DNA from: an uncultured Lachnospiraceae bacterium
GTDB taxonomy: Bacteria > Bacillota > Clostridia > Lachnospirales > Lachnospiraceae
Reading direction: 5' to 3'
Assembly: GCA_944376975.1 (NCBI GenBank)
Contig: CALWEE010000107.1
Span: 1 to 6,182 of the forward strand
DNA: 6,182 nucleotides
Shown: positions 1 through 5,733 of the stretch, one piece after another
Position numbering within the stretch: position 1 is the first letter of the stretch
Layout of the letters: every line of letters begins with the position of its first letter
The notes under the pieces: generated by a model
The model's database searches: none
The model's input: the letters and a program-made list of their open reading frames with translations, nothing else
What the model was told of the DNA's origin: nothing
Program-made: the position numbers and the translations under genes

Positions 1-904
1 TATACCGTTTTTCCCCCGGCATACCGGAGGACTTCAACGGCGGACGGTAGGGCATCTCCAGCACATCGGGCATGTGACAGGCGGCGGATGTGTCCAGCAT
101 GGCGATCTCCATGCCGTTTTCCACCGTTTCCAGTACCTGGGCGCGCAGTTCGCCGCCCATAAGGGCCACGGCTTCGCCCGGTTCCAGATAGACCCGGACG
201 CCGTAGGTATCCTGCACATGGGTGATACATTTTATCAACAGCTCTTTGTCATAATCGGGGCGGGTAATATGATGGCCGCCGCCGAAATTGATCCATTTCA
301 TTTTTTTCATCCAGGGGCCGAACTTCTCCTCCACCGCCTCCAGCGTGATGGCCAGCGCGTCCGCGTTCTGCTCGCACAATGTGTGGAAATGGAGTCCGTC
401 CACGCCATCCAGCGTTTCGCCTTTTAACTTGTCCGCCGTCACGCCCAGACGGGACCCGGGCGCGCAGGGATCATAGATGGCGTGATCTTCCTGTGTCGAA
501 CACTCCGGATTGATCCGCAGGCCCACGCTCCTTCCGGCGGCCCGGACCTGTTCGCCGTACCGGCGCAGCTGGGAAAGGGAATTGAAAACGATATGGTCGC
601 AGTAACGGATGATCCCGTCCATTTCCTCCGGCCGATAAGCCGGTGAAAAGATGTGGTTTTCTTTTCCCATTTCTTCGTAGCCCAGGCGGGCTTCATACAG
701 GCCGCTGGCCGTGGCGCCATCCAGGTATCCGCCGATCATCGGGTAAAGGCTGTACATGGAAAAGGCTTTCTGGGCCAGAAGGATATGGCATCCGGTACTT
801 TCTTTTATGGCCTTTAACTGTTCCAGATTGCGGCGGATGCGCTCCCGGCTGATGATATAGCAGGGCGTGCGCAGTTCTTCCCTCTTTAGATAGCGTTTTT
901 CCAT
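1..904 (-). CDS. nspC: Carboxynorspermidine/carboxyspermidine decarboxylase, 3' end cut by window edge
   Basis: This enzyme decarboxylates carboxyspermidine or carboxynorspermidine to spermidine or norspermidine, the last step of the SAM-independent triamine route in the cytoplasm. It is a PLP enzyme of the alanine racemase/ornithine decarboxylase fold. The frame is open from an ATG at 904 to the left edge, giving 301 residues of an expected 370-380. Visible motifs are the PLP-lysine segment LLAQKAF (42-48, Lys46), RINPE (130-134), LHFHTLCEQ (171-179), the glycine-rich phosphate loop FGGGHH (207-212), EPGEA (241-245) and the family signature starting DTSAACHMPDVLEMPYRP at 271. The C-terminal region with the cysteine-aspartate active-site segment is outside the window. 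The start lies 3 nt after the dehydrogenase stop with only a weak GGTGG ribosome site (913-917), so translation is probably coupled. The recognition is firm. The choice between the C7 and C6 substrate cannot be read from sequence, but the putrescine-producing neighbours favour carboxyspermidine. Confidence 0.95.
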   Translation of the reverse strand, partial: MEKRYLKREELRTPCYIISRERIRRNLEQLKAIKESTGCHILLAQKAFSMYSLYPMIGGYLDGATASGLYEARLGYEEMGKENHIFSPAYRPEEMDGIIRYCDHIVFNSLSQLRRYGEQVRAAGRSVGLRINPECSTQEDHAIYDPCAPGSRLGVTADKLKGETLDGVDGLHFHTLCEQNADALAITLEAVEEKFGPWMKKMKWINFGGGHHITRPDYDKELLIKCITHVQDTYGVRVYLEPGEAVALMGGELRAQVLETVENGMEIAMLDTSAACHMPDVLEMPYRPPLKSSGMPGEKRY

Positions 905-907
905 AGA

Positions 908-2110
908 CTAATCCACCAGTTCCGGGTCTTCGCTGATCTTCCACGGAAGGCCCCACCGGTTCAGCGCGTCCATGAAAGGATCCGGGTCGAACTCTTCCAT
1001 ATTATATACGCCGGGCTTCCTCCATGTGCCGGTGAGCACCATCATGGCTCCGATCATGGCGGGAACGCCGGTCGTATAAGCCACCGCCTGGGAACCCACT
1101 TCTTTATAACATTCCTGATGATCGCAGGTATTATAGATATAAAGTTTCTTTTCCTTGCCGTCTTTTTTGCCGATGAAGATGCAGCCGATATTGGTCTTTC
1201 CTTTCGTTCTCGGTCCAAGAGAGGACGGATCGGGAAGGACGGCTTTTAAAAACTGGAGCGGCACGATCTCTTTCCCCTCGAACAGGATCGGCTCGATGGA
1301 GGTCATGCCCACATTTTCCAGACATTTTAAATGGGTCAGATAGCTTTCCCCAAATGTCATGAAAAAGCGGATCCGTTTGATCCCGGGAATATTTAACGCA
1401 AGGGATTCGATCTCTTCATGATGGAGCAGGTACATGTCTTTTTTCCCGATCTCCGGGAAATCGTACACCCGTTTGATCTCCATGGGTTCTGTCTCCACCC
1501 AGTGTCCGTCTTCCCAGTAAGAGCCTTTCGCCGATACTTCCCTTATATTGATCTCCGGGTTGAAATTGGTGGCGAAAGGATAACCGTGGTCGCCCGCGTT
1601 GCAGTCCAGTATGTCGATGTAGTTGATCTCGTCAAAATAATGTTTCAGGGCATAGGCGGAAAAAACGCTGGTCACGCCCGGATCGAACCCGCTGCCAAGC
1701 AGCGCCGTGATGCCGGCTTTCTCATAACGTTCCCTGTAATCCCACTGCCATTTGTATTCAAACTTGGCCGTATCTTCCGGTTCGTAATTGGCCGTATCCA
1801 CATAATGGACTTTCGTGGCCAGGCAGGCGTCCATGATGGTCAGATCCTGATAAGGCAGAGCCAGGTTCAAAACGACTTCCGGTTTTTCTTTCCGGAGCAG
1901 CTCTATCAACGCGTCCACGTCGTTGGCGTCCACCTGGGCGGTGGTGATCTTCGTCTTTGTACGCGGCTGCAATTTCGCCTTCAGCGCGTCGCATTTGGAA
2001 ACCGTACGGCTGGCGATGCACAGCTCAGTGAACACGTCGCTGTTCTGACAACATTTATGTATGGCTACGCTGGCTACGCCGCCGCAGCCGATGATCATGA
2101 CTTTTCCCAT
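908..2110 (-). CDS. Carboxyspermidine/carboxynorspermidine dehydrogenase (saccharopine dehydrogenase family)
   Basis: The expected reaction is NADPH-dependent reductive condensation of L-aspartate beta-semialdehyde with a diamine (putrescine, or diaminopropane) to give carboxyspermidine or carboxynorspermidine. The 400-residue protein has an N-terminal Rossmann domain with GCGGVAS at 8-14 and CIASRT at 31-36. A central segment LALPYQDLTIMDACL (83-97), YVDTANYE (103-110) and GFDPGVTSVF (141-150) is typical of this branch. NAGDHGYPFATNFNPE (171-186) and, near the C-terminus, AYTTGVPAMIGAMM (344-357) also mark it. Length and motifs match intact family members. The ATG overlaps the speB stop by one base (TAATG) and follows GGAGG by 9 nt, which fixes the start. 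The next gene downstream is the cognate decarboxylase, the usual pairing. Related enzymes in cyanobacteria have been reported, from memory, to act on agmatine instead of putrescine, so the amine substrate here is inferred from context. Lysine biosynthesis (true saccharopine dehydrogenase) is unlikely. Confidence 0.93.
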   Translation of the reverse strand: MGKVMIIGCGGVASVAIHKCCQNSDVFTELCIASRTVSKCDALKAKLQPRTKTKITTAQVDANDVDALIELLRKEKPEVVLNLALPYQDLTIMDACLATKVHYVDTANYEPEDTAKFEYKWQWDYRERYEKAGITALLGSGFDPGVTSVFSAYALKHYFDEINYIDILDCNAGDHGYPFATNFNPEINIREVSAKGSYWEDGHWVETEPMEIKRVYDFPEIGKKDMYLLHHEEIESLALNIPGIKRIRFFMTFGESYLTHLKCLENVGMTSIEPILFEGKEIVPLQFLKAVLPDPSSLGPRTKGKTNIGCIFIGKKDGKEKKLYIYNTCDHQECYKEVGSQAVAYTTGVPAMIGAMMVLTGTWRKPGVYNMEEFDPDPFMDALNRWGLPWKISEDPELVD

Positions 2111-2979
2111 TACTCTTTACCTCCGTTTCCCATAGCTAAAAGCATCTCCCGTATGACCTTGCAGGCAACCGCCGTGGATACGCCGCTTTGATCGTACACC
2201 GGGCACAGCTCATTGACGTCGCAGCCGACCAGCCGCGAGCCCCGGCACACAAGGGTCGCCGCCCGGACAAGTTCCGTAAATGACACGCCGCCCGGTTCGG
2301 GCGTTCCCGTTCCGGGAAAAACGGACGGATCCAGCACATCCAGATCCACCGTAAAATATACCGGTTTTCCCGCAAGCGACCGGACAACGTCTTCGATACC
2401 CTCAAGATCAAAGGGGCGCAGCGTCGTATGGCCTTCTTTCGCCCATTTAAACTCTTTTCCTTCGCCGGACCGGATGCCGAACTGCCATATCCGCCCGTCG
2501 CCGAGAATGTCCCAGCACCGCCGGATCACACAGGCATGGGATAAGGACACGCCCAGGTAATCGTCCCTCAGATCCGTATGGGCGTCCAGATGGATGATGT
2601 TCAGATCCGGATATTTTTTCACCGCGGCCCGTACGGCTCCCAGAGTGACCAGATGCTCGCCGCCGATCATAAAGGGGATCTTGCCGTCTTTTAATATGAC
2701 CGCCGTCCGTTCTTCGATCTGCTCCAGCGCTTTGGACGGATCGCCGAAAGGCAGTTCCAGGTCGCCGCTGTCAAAGACCCGGCAGCCTTCCAAGTCTCTA
2801 TCCTGATAGGGGCTGTAGGTTTCCAGCCCATAGGAATCGCCGCGGATCGCCGGCGGCGCGAAACGGGTCCCCGGCCGAAACGACGTGGTGGAATCAAAGG
2901 GCGCTCCGAAAAGGACCACATCCGCTTCTTCATACGCGGCGTCGCAGCCGATAAAATTCATAACGTTATTCTTCAACAT
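2110..2979 (-). CDS. speB: Agmatinase-family ureohydrolase
   Basis: It hydrolyses agmatine to putrescine and urea, or possibly an N-substituted agmatine, in the cytoplasm. The 289-residue protein shows the complete binuclear manganese site of the arginase/agmatinase fold: GGEH (106-109, His109), DAHTD (132-136, Asp132, His134, Asp136) and DLDVLDP (212-218, Asp212 and Asp214). It also has the agmatinase-like GTGTPEPGG (223-231) and the NELCP glutamate at 257. SHA (147-149) lies in the substrate region. Length is normal for bacterial SpeB. The ATG at 2979 lies inside the end of speE (14-nt overlap) with GGAGG 12 nt upstream. An in-frame ATG at 2961 is a weaker alternative, because the residues before it resemble the usual start of this subfamily. 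Location directly after an arginine decarboxylase supports agmatine as substrate rather than arginine, guanidinobutyrate or formiminoglutamate. It could instead act on aminopropylagmatine if the upstream enzymes modify agmatine first. Confidence 0.94.
   Translation of the reverse strand: MLKNNVMNFIGCDAAYEEADVVLFGAPFDSTTSFRPGTRFAPPAIRGDSYGLETYSPYQDRDLEGCRVFDSGDLELPFGDPSKALEQIEERTAVILKDGKIPFMIGGEHLVTLGAVRAAVKKYPDLNIIHLDAHTDLRDDYLGVSLSHACVIRRCWDILGDGRIWQFGIRSGEGKEFKWAKEGHTTLRPFDLEGIEDVVRSLAGKPVYFTVDLDVLDPSVFPGTGTPEPGGVSFTELVRAATLVCRGSRLVGCDVNELCPVYDQSGVSTAVACKVIREMLLAMGNGGKE
2120..2124 (-). promoter_or_regulatory. Ribosome binding site of the carboxyspermidine dehydrogenase gene
   Basis: GGAGG within the last codons of speB is 9 nt before the ATG at 2110. 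That ATG overlaps the speB stop as TAATG, a typical stop-restart junction. Confidence 0.75.
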
Positions 2980-3820
2980 CTTTCAGCAATTCCTCCACGT
3001 AAATGGGAAGGGCGAACACGCCCACATGAAGCTTCGGCGCGTAATACCGCGTCCGTATGCCTTTCAGTTTCCACGCCACGCTGTCCAGGTCGTTGAGCGG
3101 ATGATACTTTTTCGACGCGAACCCGAACAGCCAATGGCCGGACGGATAAGACGGGATATGGGCCTGATAGACCCGACAGATCGGAAATGTTTCCAATATG
3201 CGCCGGTGCATCCGCTGGCATTGAAAGGCTTCCTCCGCGTAAAACGGGCTCTCGTTCTGGTTGATCATGATGCCGTCTTCGTGAAGGGCGTTGTAGCAGT
3301 TCCCGTAAAATTCTTTTGTGAACAGACCCTCGCCGGCCCCGAAAGGATTGGGCGAATCGATGATGATCAGGTCATAAGCGTCTGATTTGGACCGGATAAA
3401 CCGGAGTCCGTCTTCGTGATAGATGGTCACCCGGCTGTCGTTGCGGCTGCAGGCGATCTCGGGAATATATTTGCGGCACACTTCCACCAGCAGAGGATCG
3501 ATCTCCACCACGTCGATCTGTTCGATCTCGTCATATTTGATCAGTTCCCGGACGACGCCGCCGTCGCCTCCGCCGATGACCAGTACCTGCTTCACGTCCG
3601 GATGGACGGCCATGGGCACATGGGTGATCATCTCGTGGTAGATAAATTCGTCTTTTTCCGTCAGCGTGATATCGCCGTCCACCACCAGCACCTTTCCAAA
3701 TTCCTTGGAATCCAGCACATCGATCCGCTGGACTTCGCTGGAAGCGCTGAAAAGCTGACTGTCGATGCGTATGGACAGTTTCACGTCGTCCGTATGTTCG
3801 TCATTAAACCACATATCCAT
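2966..3820 (-). CDS. speE: Spermidine synthase-family aminopropyltransferase with Asn at the catalytic Asp position
   Basis: Family members transfer an aminopropyl group from decarboxylated SAM to putrescine, releasing methylthioadenosine. The 284-residue protein has the small N-terminal beta domain followed by the Rossmann methyltransferase-like domain: YHEM (61-64), the nucleotide loop GGGDGG (83-88), the ribose-binding glutamate in EID (106-108), DG (137-138), the gate loop starting DSPNPFGAGEGLF (155-167), NESPFY (189-194) and YPSGHW (225-230). Length is normal. In most spermidine synthases the gate motif is D-S-x-D-P; here the second Asp, the catalytic base, is Asn158 (codon AAT, 3347-3349), while Asp155 is kept. 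GGAGG lies 9 nt before the ATG, and speA ends 4 nt upstream. No speD is present, and the operon already encodes another triamine route. The fold is certain. Ordinary spermidine synthase activity is doubtful; a changed amine or donor, or a regulatory role, is inference. Confidence 0.9.
   Translation of the reverse strand: MDMWFNDEHTDDVKLSIRIDSQLFSASSEVQRIDVLDSKEFGKVLVVDGDITLTEKDEFIYHEMITHVPMAVHPDVKQVLVIGGGDGGVVRELIKYDEIEQIDVVEIDPLLVEVCRKYIPEIACSRNDSRVTIYHEDGLRFIRSKSDAYDLIIIDSPNPFGAGEGLFTKEFYGNCYNALHEDGIMINQNESPFYAEEAFQCQRMHRRILETFPICRVYQAHIPSYPSGHWLFGFASKKYHPLNDLDSVAWKLKGIRTRYYAPKLHVGVFALPIYVEELLKDVEE
2992..2996 (-). promoter_or_regulatory. speB ribosome binding site
   Basis: GGAGG within the end of speE is 12 nt before the ATG at 2979 and 30 nt before the alternative ATG at 2961, so it supports the upstream start. 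Its placement within speE implies translational coupling. Confidence 0.55.
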
Positions 3821-3824
3821 GGAT

Positions 3825-5279
3825 TCACGCCTCCTTCATCACGTTCAGCCGTTCAATATGTTCGTCTTCCGGACCGGTCATGGAACAGCCCTTTTCTTTC
3901 GCGTAAACGATATAATCGATGATCTTGTCGGTGATGCGCTCGCCCGGCGCCAGGATGGGGATGCCCGGCGGATAGCACATGACAAATTCGCTGCATATGC
4001 GTCCCCGTGTCTCTTTGATCGGCAGGGACTCTTTCTTCGCGTAAAACGACTCCTGAGGCGTAGCCGCCACGATCGGCGAAATATATTCCTGGGAGAGCAT
4101 GCCCGTCTTGTCTTTCTGGTACCGCCGCTTCACTTCGGAAAGGGCGCTCACCAGCCGCTCCACTTCCTGACGCCTGTCGCCGATGGACAGATAGGCCAGT
4201 ATATTTCCCAGGTCTCCAAACTCGATCTGGATATCGTATTCGTCCCTCAGGATATCATAAACTTCAATGCCGGCCAGACCGATCTCCAGCGTATGGACCG
4301 ACAGTTTGGTCGTATCAAAATCGTAAATGCTGTCGTGATTGATCTTTTCTTTTGAGAAAGCATAGTAGCCGCCGATCTGGTTGATCTCTTCCCGGGCGTA
4401 TTCCGCCAGGTCCACGACCCGGCCAAACGCTTCCCGCCCCCTCAGCGCCAGGTTCCTTCTGGATATGTCCAGGCTTGACAAAAGAAGGTACGACCCGCTG
4501 GTCGTCTGGGTCAGATTGATGATCTGACGGACGTAACCGGCGTTGACTCCCGGCCCGATGAGCAGGAAAGAACTTTGCGTCAGGCTGCCGCCGGACTTGT
4601 GCATGCTGACGGAAGCCATATCGGCGCCGGCCGCCATGGCCGTCACCGGCATATCGTCCCCAAAATAAAAATGGGTGCCATGGGCCTCGTCTACCAGCAC
4701 CTTCATGCCGTATTCATGGGCCATGGAAACGATCGCGCGCAGATCGGAACAGATGCCGTAATAGGTGGGATTATTGACAAATACCGCCACCGCGTCCGGA
4801 TTGTTTTTGATGGCTTCCCGGATCTGGGATACTTTCATGCCGAGGGATATGCCCAGCGGCACGTCCACGTCCGGATTCACGTAAACCGGTTTGGCCCCGC
4901 ACAGGACAAGGGCGTTGATCACGCTCCGATGGACATTCCTGGGAAGGATGATCTTGTCGCCCTGCTTGCAGCAGGATAAGATCATGCTCTGGACAGAAGA
5001 TGTGGTCCCGCCCACCATAAGGAACGCGTGGGACGCTCCGAACGCCTCCGCTGCCAGTTCCTCCGCTTCTTTGATCACGGATATGGGATGGCACAGATTG
5101 TCCAGCGGTTTCATGGAGTTCACGTCAATGCTCACGCACTGGCTCCCCAGCAATTTGACCAGTTCCGGATTGCCCCGGCCGTGTTTATGTCCCGGTACGT
5201 CAAAAGGAACGATCCGCATCCTTCTGAAACGTTCCAGCGCCTCATAAATAGGCGCCCTTTCCTGTGTCAGCGTTCCCAT
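3825..5279 (-). CDS. speA: Arginine decarboxylase, fold-type I (Orn/Lys/Arg decarboxylase major-domain family, Bacillus SpeA type)
   Basis: It most likely decarboxylates arginine to agmatine, the entry step of the operon's pathway. The 484-residue protein resembles Bacillus SpeA along its length: PGHK (29-32), GGTTSSVQSM (90-99, PLP phosphate region), LPRNVHRS (112-119), NNPTYYG (169-175), DEAHGTH (197-203) with the PLP-binding aspartate at 197, and SMHKSGGSLTQSS (225-237) carrying the Schiff-base Lys228. A C-terminal domain has YPPGIPILAPGERIT (436-450). It lacks the N-terminal response-regulator-like wing of the long inducible Lys/Arg/Orn decarboxylases. The start at 5279 is chosen because AGGAGG (5292-5297) lies 12 nt upstream and the N-terminus then matches the family. 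An ATG at 5288 has only a 3-nt spacing. Lysine or ornithine could be alternative substrates for this family, but the adjacent agmatinase argues for arginine. It is the first gene of the operon. Confidence 0.92.
   Translation of the reverse strand: MGTLTQERAPIYEALERFRRMRIVPFDVPGHKHGRGNPELVKLLGSQCVSIDVNSMKPLDNLCHPISVIKEAEELAAEAFGASHAFLMVGGTTSSVQSMILSCCKQGDKIILPRNVHRSVINALVLCGAKPVYVNPDVDVPLGISLGMKVSQIREAIKNNPDAVAVFVNNPTYYGICSDLRAIVSMAHEYGMKVLVDEAHGTHFYFGDDMPVTAMAAGADMASVSMHKSGGSLTQSSFLLIGPGVNAGYVRQIINLTQTTSGSYLLLSSLDISRRNLALRGREAFGRVVDLAEYAREEINQIGGYYAFSKEKINHDSIYDFDTTKLSVHTLEIGLAGIEVYDILRDEYDIQIEFGDLGNILAYLSIGDRRQEVERLVSALSEVKRRYQKDKTGMLSQEYISPIVAATPQESFYAKKESLPIKETRGRICSEFVMCYPPGIPILAPGERITDKIIDYIVYAKEKGCSMTGPEDEHIERLNVMKEA
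3830..3834 (-). promoter_or_regulatory. speE ribosome binding site
   Basis: GGAGG inside the last codons of speA is 9 nt before the speE ATG at 3820. This favours that start over the in-frame ATG at 3814, which would have a 15-nt spacing. Confidence 0.75.
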
Positions 5280-5291
5280 TCGCTCCATCTC

Positions 5292-5297
5292 CCTCCT
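5292..5297 (-). promoter_or_regulatory. speA ribosome binding site
   Basis: AGGAGG stands 12 nt before the ATG at 5279 and only 3 nt before the in-frame ATG at 5288. Neither spacing is ideal, but the longer one is more plausible. The choice changes the protein by only three residues. Confidence 0.65.
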
Positions 5298-5312
5298 ATT
5301 GGCCTGCCTGTA

Positions 5313-5354
5313 TTTTTTTATACGCGTCGCTCCTTCGACCGCGCATACAAAAAA
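5313..5354 (-). promoter_or_regulatory. Second leader hairpin that shares the U-run of the terminator hairpin
   Basis: On the minus strand TATGCGCG, a bulged G and TCG (5336-5347) pair with CGACGCGTATA (5319-5329) around the loop AAGGAG (5330-5335). The following A-run (5313-5318) can extend the stem by pairing with T residues 5349-5354 across a bulged G. The extended form uses bases that belong to the terminator's U-run, so the two structures partly compete. It ends about 15 nt before the speA ribosome site. The loop matches a ribosome-site sequence but has no start codon at a useful distance. Confidence 0.45.
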
Positions 5355-5395
5355 ACGCAGGCAGACGGCGCGCATGAGCCTCTACTTGCGTTTTT
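5349..5395 (-). terminator. Intrinsic terminator-like hairpin in the speA leader (attenuator candidate)
   Basis: On the minus strand AAAAACGCA (5387-5395) pairs with TGCGTTTTT (5351-5359). After one A-C mismatch, GTAGA (5381-5385) pairs with TCTGC (5361-5365, one G-U pair), and GGC with GCC closes an 8-base loop with one bulged G. The stem is followed by a run of seven U residues (5349-5355). This is a good Rho-independent terminator shape. It lies between the distal promoter and the speA start, so it could end feoB transcripts, attenuate the polyamine operon, or both. Confidence 0.6.
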
Positions 5396-5398
5396 ATC

Positions 5399-5428
5399 AA
5401 TAGATCGAATATCTGTACGAACTGTCAA
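5399..5428 (-). promoter_or_regulatory. Second, weaker promoter candidate upstream of speA
   Basis: A consensus -35 TTGACA (5423-5428) is followed after 18 bp by TCTATT (5399-5404), which has four of six -10 consensus bases. The start site would fall near 5392, at the beginning of the terminator-like hairpin, giving a short structured leader of about 110 nt. It is a chance match at an appreciable rate in AT-rich DNA. Confidence 0.3.
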
Positions 5429-5521
5429 TGATCATGCCGTATGTCGAAAAGATATGGGTTTAGAGTCTATATAGCAAATATTCTTACTTTTACTACTCTT
5501 ATTGACCGTTTCACAAGTTTT

Positions 5522-5538
5522 GTATGCGTCACGCACAC
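5522..5538. repeat. Imperfect 17-base palindrome in the leader
   Basis: On the minus strand GTGTGCGT and ACGCATAC flank a single central G and are complementary at seven of eight positions. The form suits a dimeric DNA-binding protein better than an RNA hairpin, since a one-base loop is not possible. It lies over 100 bases downstream of the distal promoter, where a bound protein could act as a roadblock. No known operator is recognised. Confidence 0.3.
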
Positions 5539-5653
5539 CCGTTATATGTAACCAACTTATAAAATTTGAGCTTTTAACTCAATCAATAAGGCAACGAAAG
5601 CTGCCGGAAAATATTTGCATGGAATAACCTGTATCTTCTTTCCATACGACATA

Positions 5654-5682
5654 ATCGTACCATATCCATGGATATATTTCAA
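5654..5682 (-). promoter_or_regulatory. Sigma-A-type promoter for the polyamine operon leader
   Basis: On the minus strand, -35 TTGAAA (5677-5682) and -10 TACGAT (5654-5659) are separated by exactly 17 bp. Each box has four or five of six consensus bases. It sits about 50 bases downstream of the feoB stop and points towards speA, with a predicted start near 5647. Spacing and position make it the best promoter in the window, but no transcript data support it. Confidence 0.55.
5662..5675. promoter_or_regulatory. Perfect 14-bp palindrome inside the promoter spacer, operator candidate
   Basis: ATATCCATGGATAT is its own reverse complement and occupies most of the spacer between the -35 and -10 boxes. 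A dimeric repressor bound here would block RNA polymerase, and MerR-type activators also bind between the two boxes, although those usually have 19-20 bp spacers. The regulator is unknown and none is encoded in the window. Confidence 0.4.
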
Positions 5683-5733
5683 GGTTTATTGTACCTTTTC
5701 CTGTTCCCGTCCATGAACGGCGCCATCTTCCTG

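Larger units (their letters stand above)
5280..5733 (-). other. AT-rich intergenic and leader region between feoB and speA
   Basis: No convincing gene is seen in this stretch of about 450 bases, which is visibly more AT-rich than the flanking genes. On the minus strand it holds, in order of transcription, a sigma-A-like promoter with an internal palindrome, an imperfect 17-base palindrome, a second promoter candidate, a terminator-like hairpin with U7, a second hairpin and the speA ribosome site. If the distal promoter drives the operon, the speA leader is about 365 nt long. Reading frames here are very short and lack ribosome sites. Confidence 0.7.

Noticed and set aside
74..427. Plus-strand open frame of 117 codons opposite nspC
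   Set aside because: The minus-strand frame here carries continuous NspC motifs, so this is a shadow.
1418..2191. Long plus-strand open frame of 257 codons opposite the dehydrogenase gene
   Set aside because: It is antisense to a gene with clear family motifs, has no ribosome site and its translation shows no recognisable domain. It is a by-product of the codon pattern on the other strand.
2959..2961. Alternative speB start at the second Met
   Set aside because: It sits only 4 nt after the speE stop, but its ribosome site is poor and the six residues before it resemble the normal start of this SpeB subgroup. The ATG at 2979 is preferred.
5280..5375. In-frame upstream extension of speA from an ATG at 5375 (32 extra residues)
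   Set aside because: The start lies in the loop of the terminator-like hairpin, ribosome-site spacing is poor, and the extra residues have no counterpart at the N-terminus of SpeA proteins. A leader peptide fused in frame cannot be fully excluded.
5566..5582. Small hairpin TTGAG/CTCAA with a following ATTTTA run, possible terminator
   Set aside because: Only five pairs, mostly weak, with a 7-base loop and four U residues. It is too weak to call.
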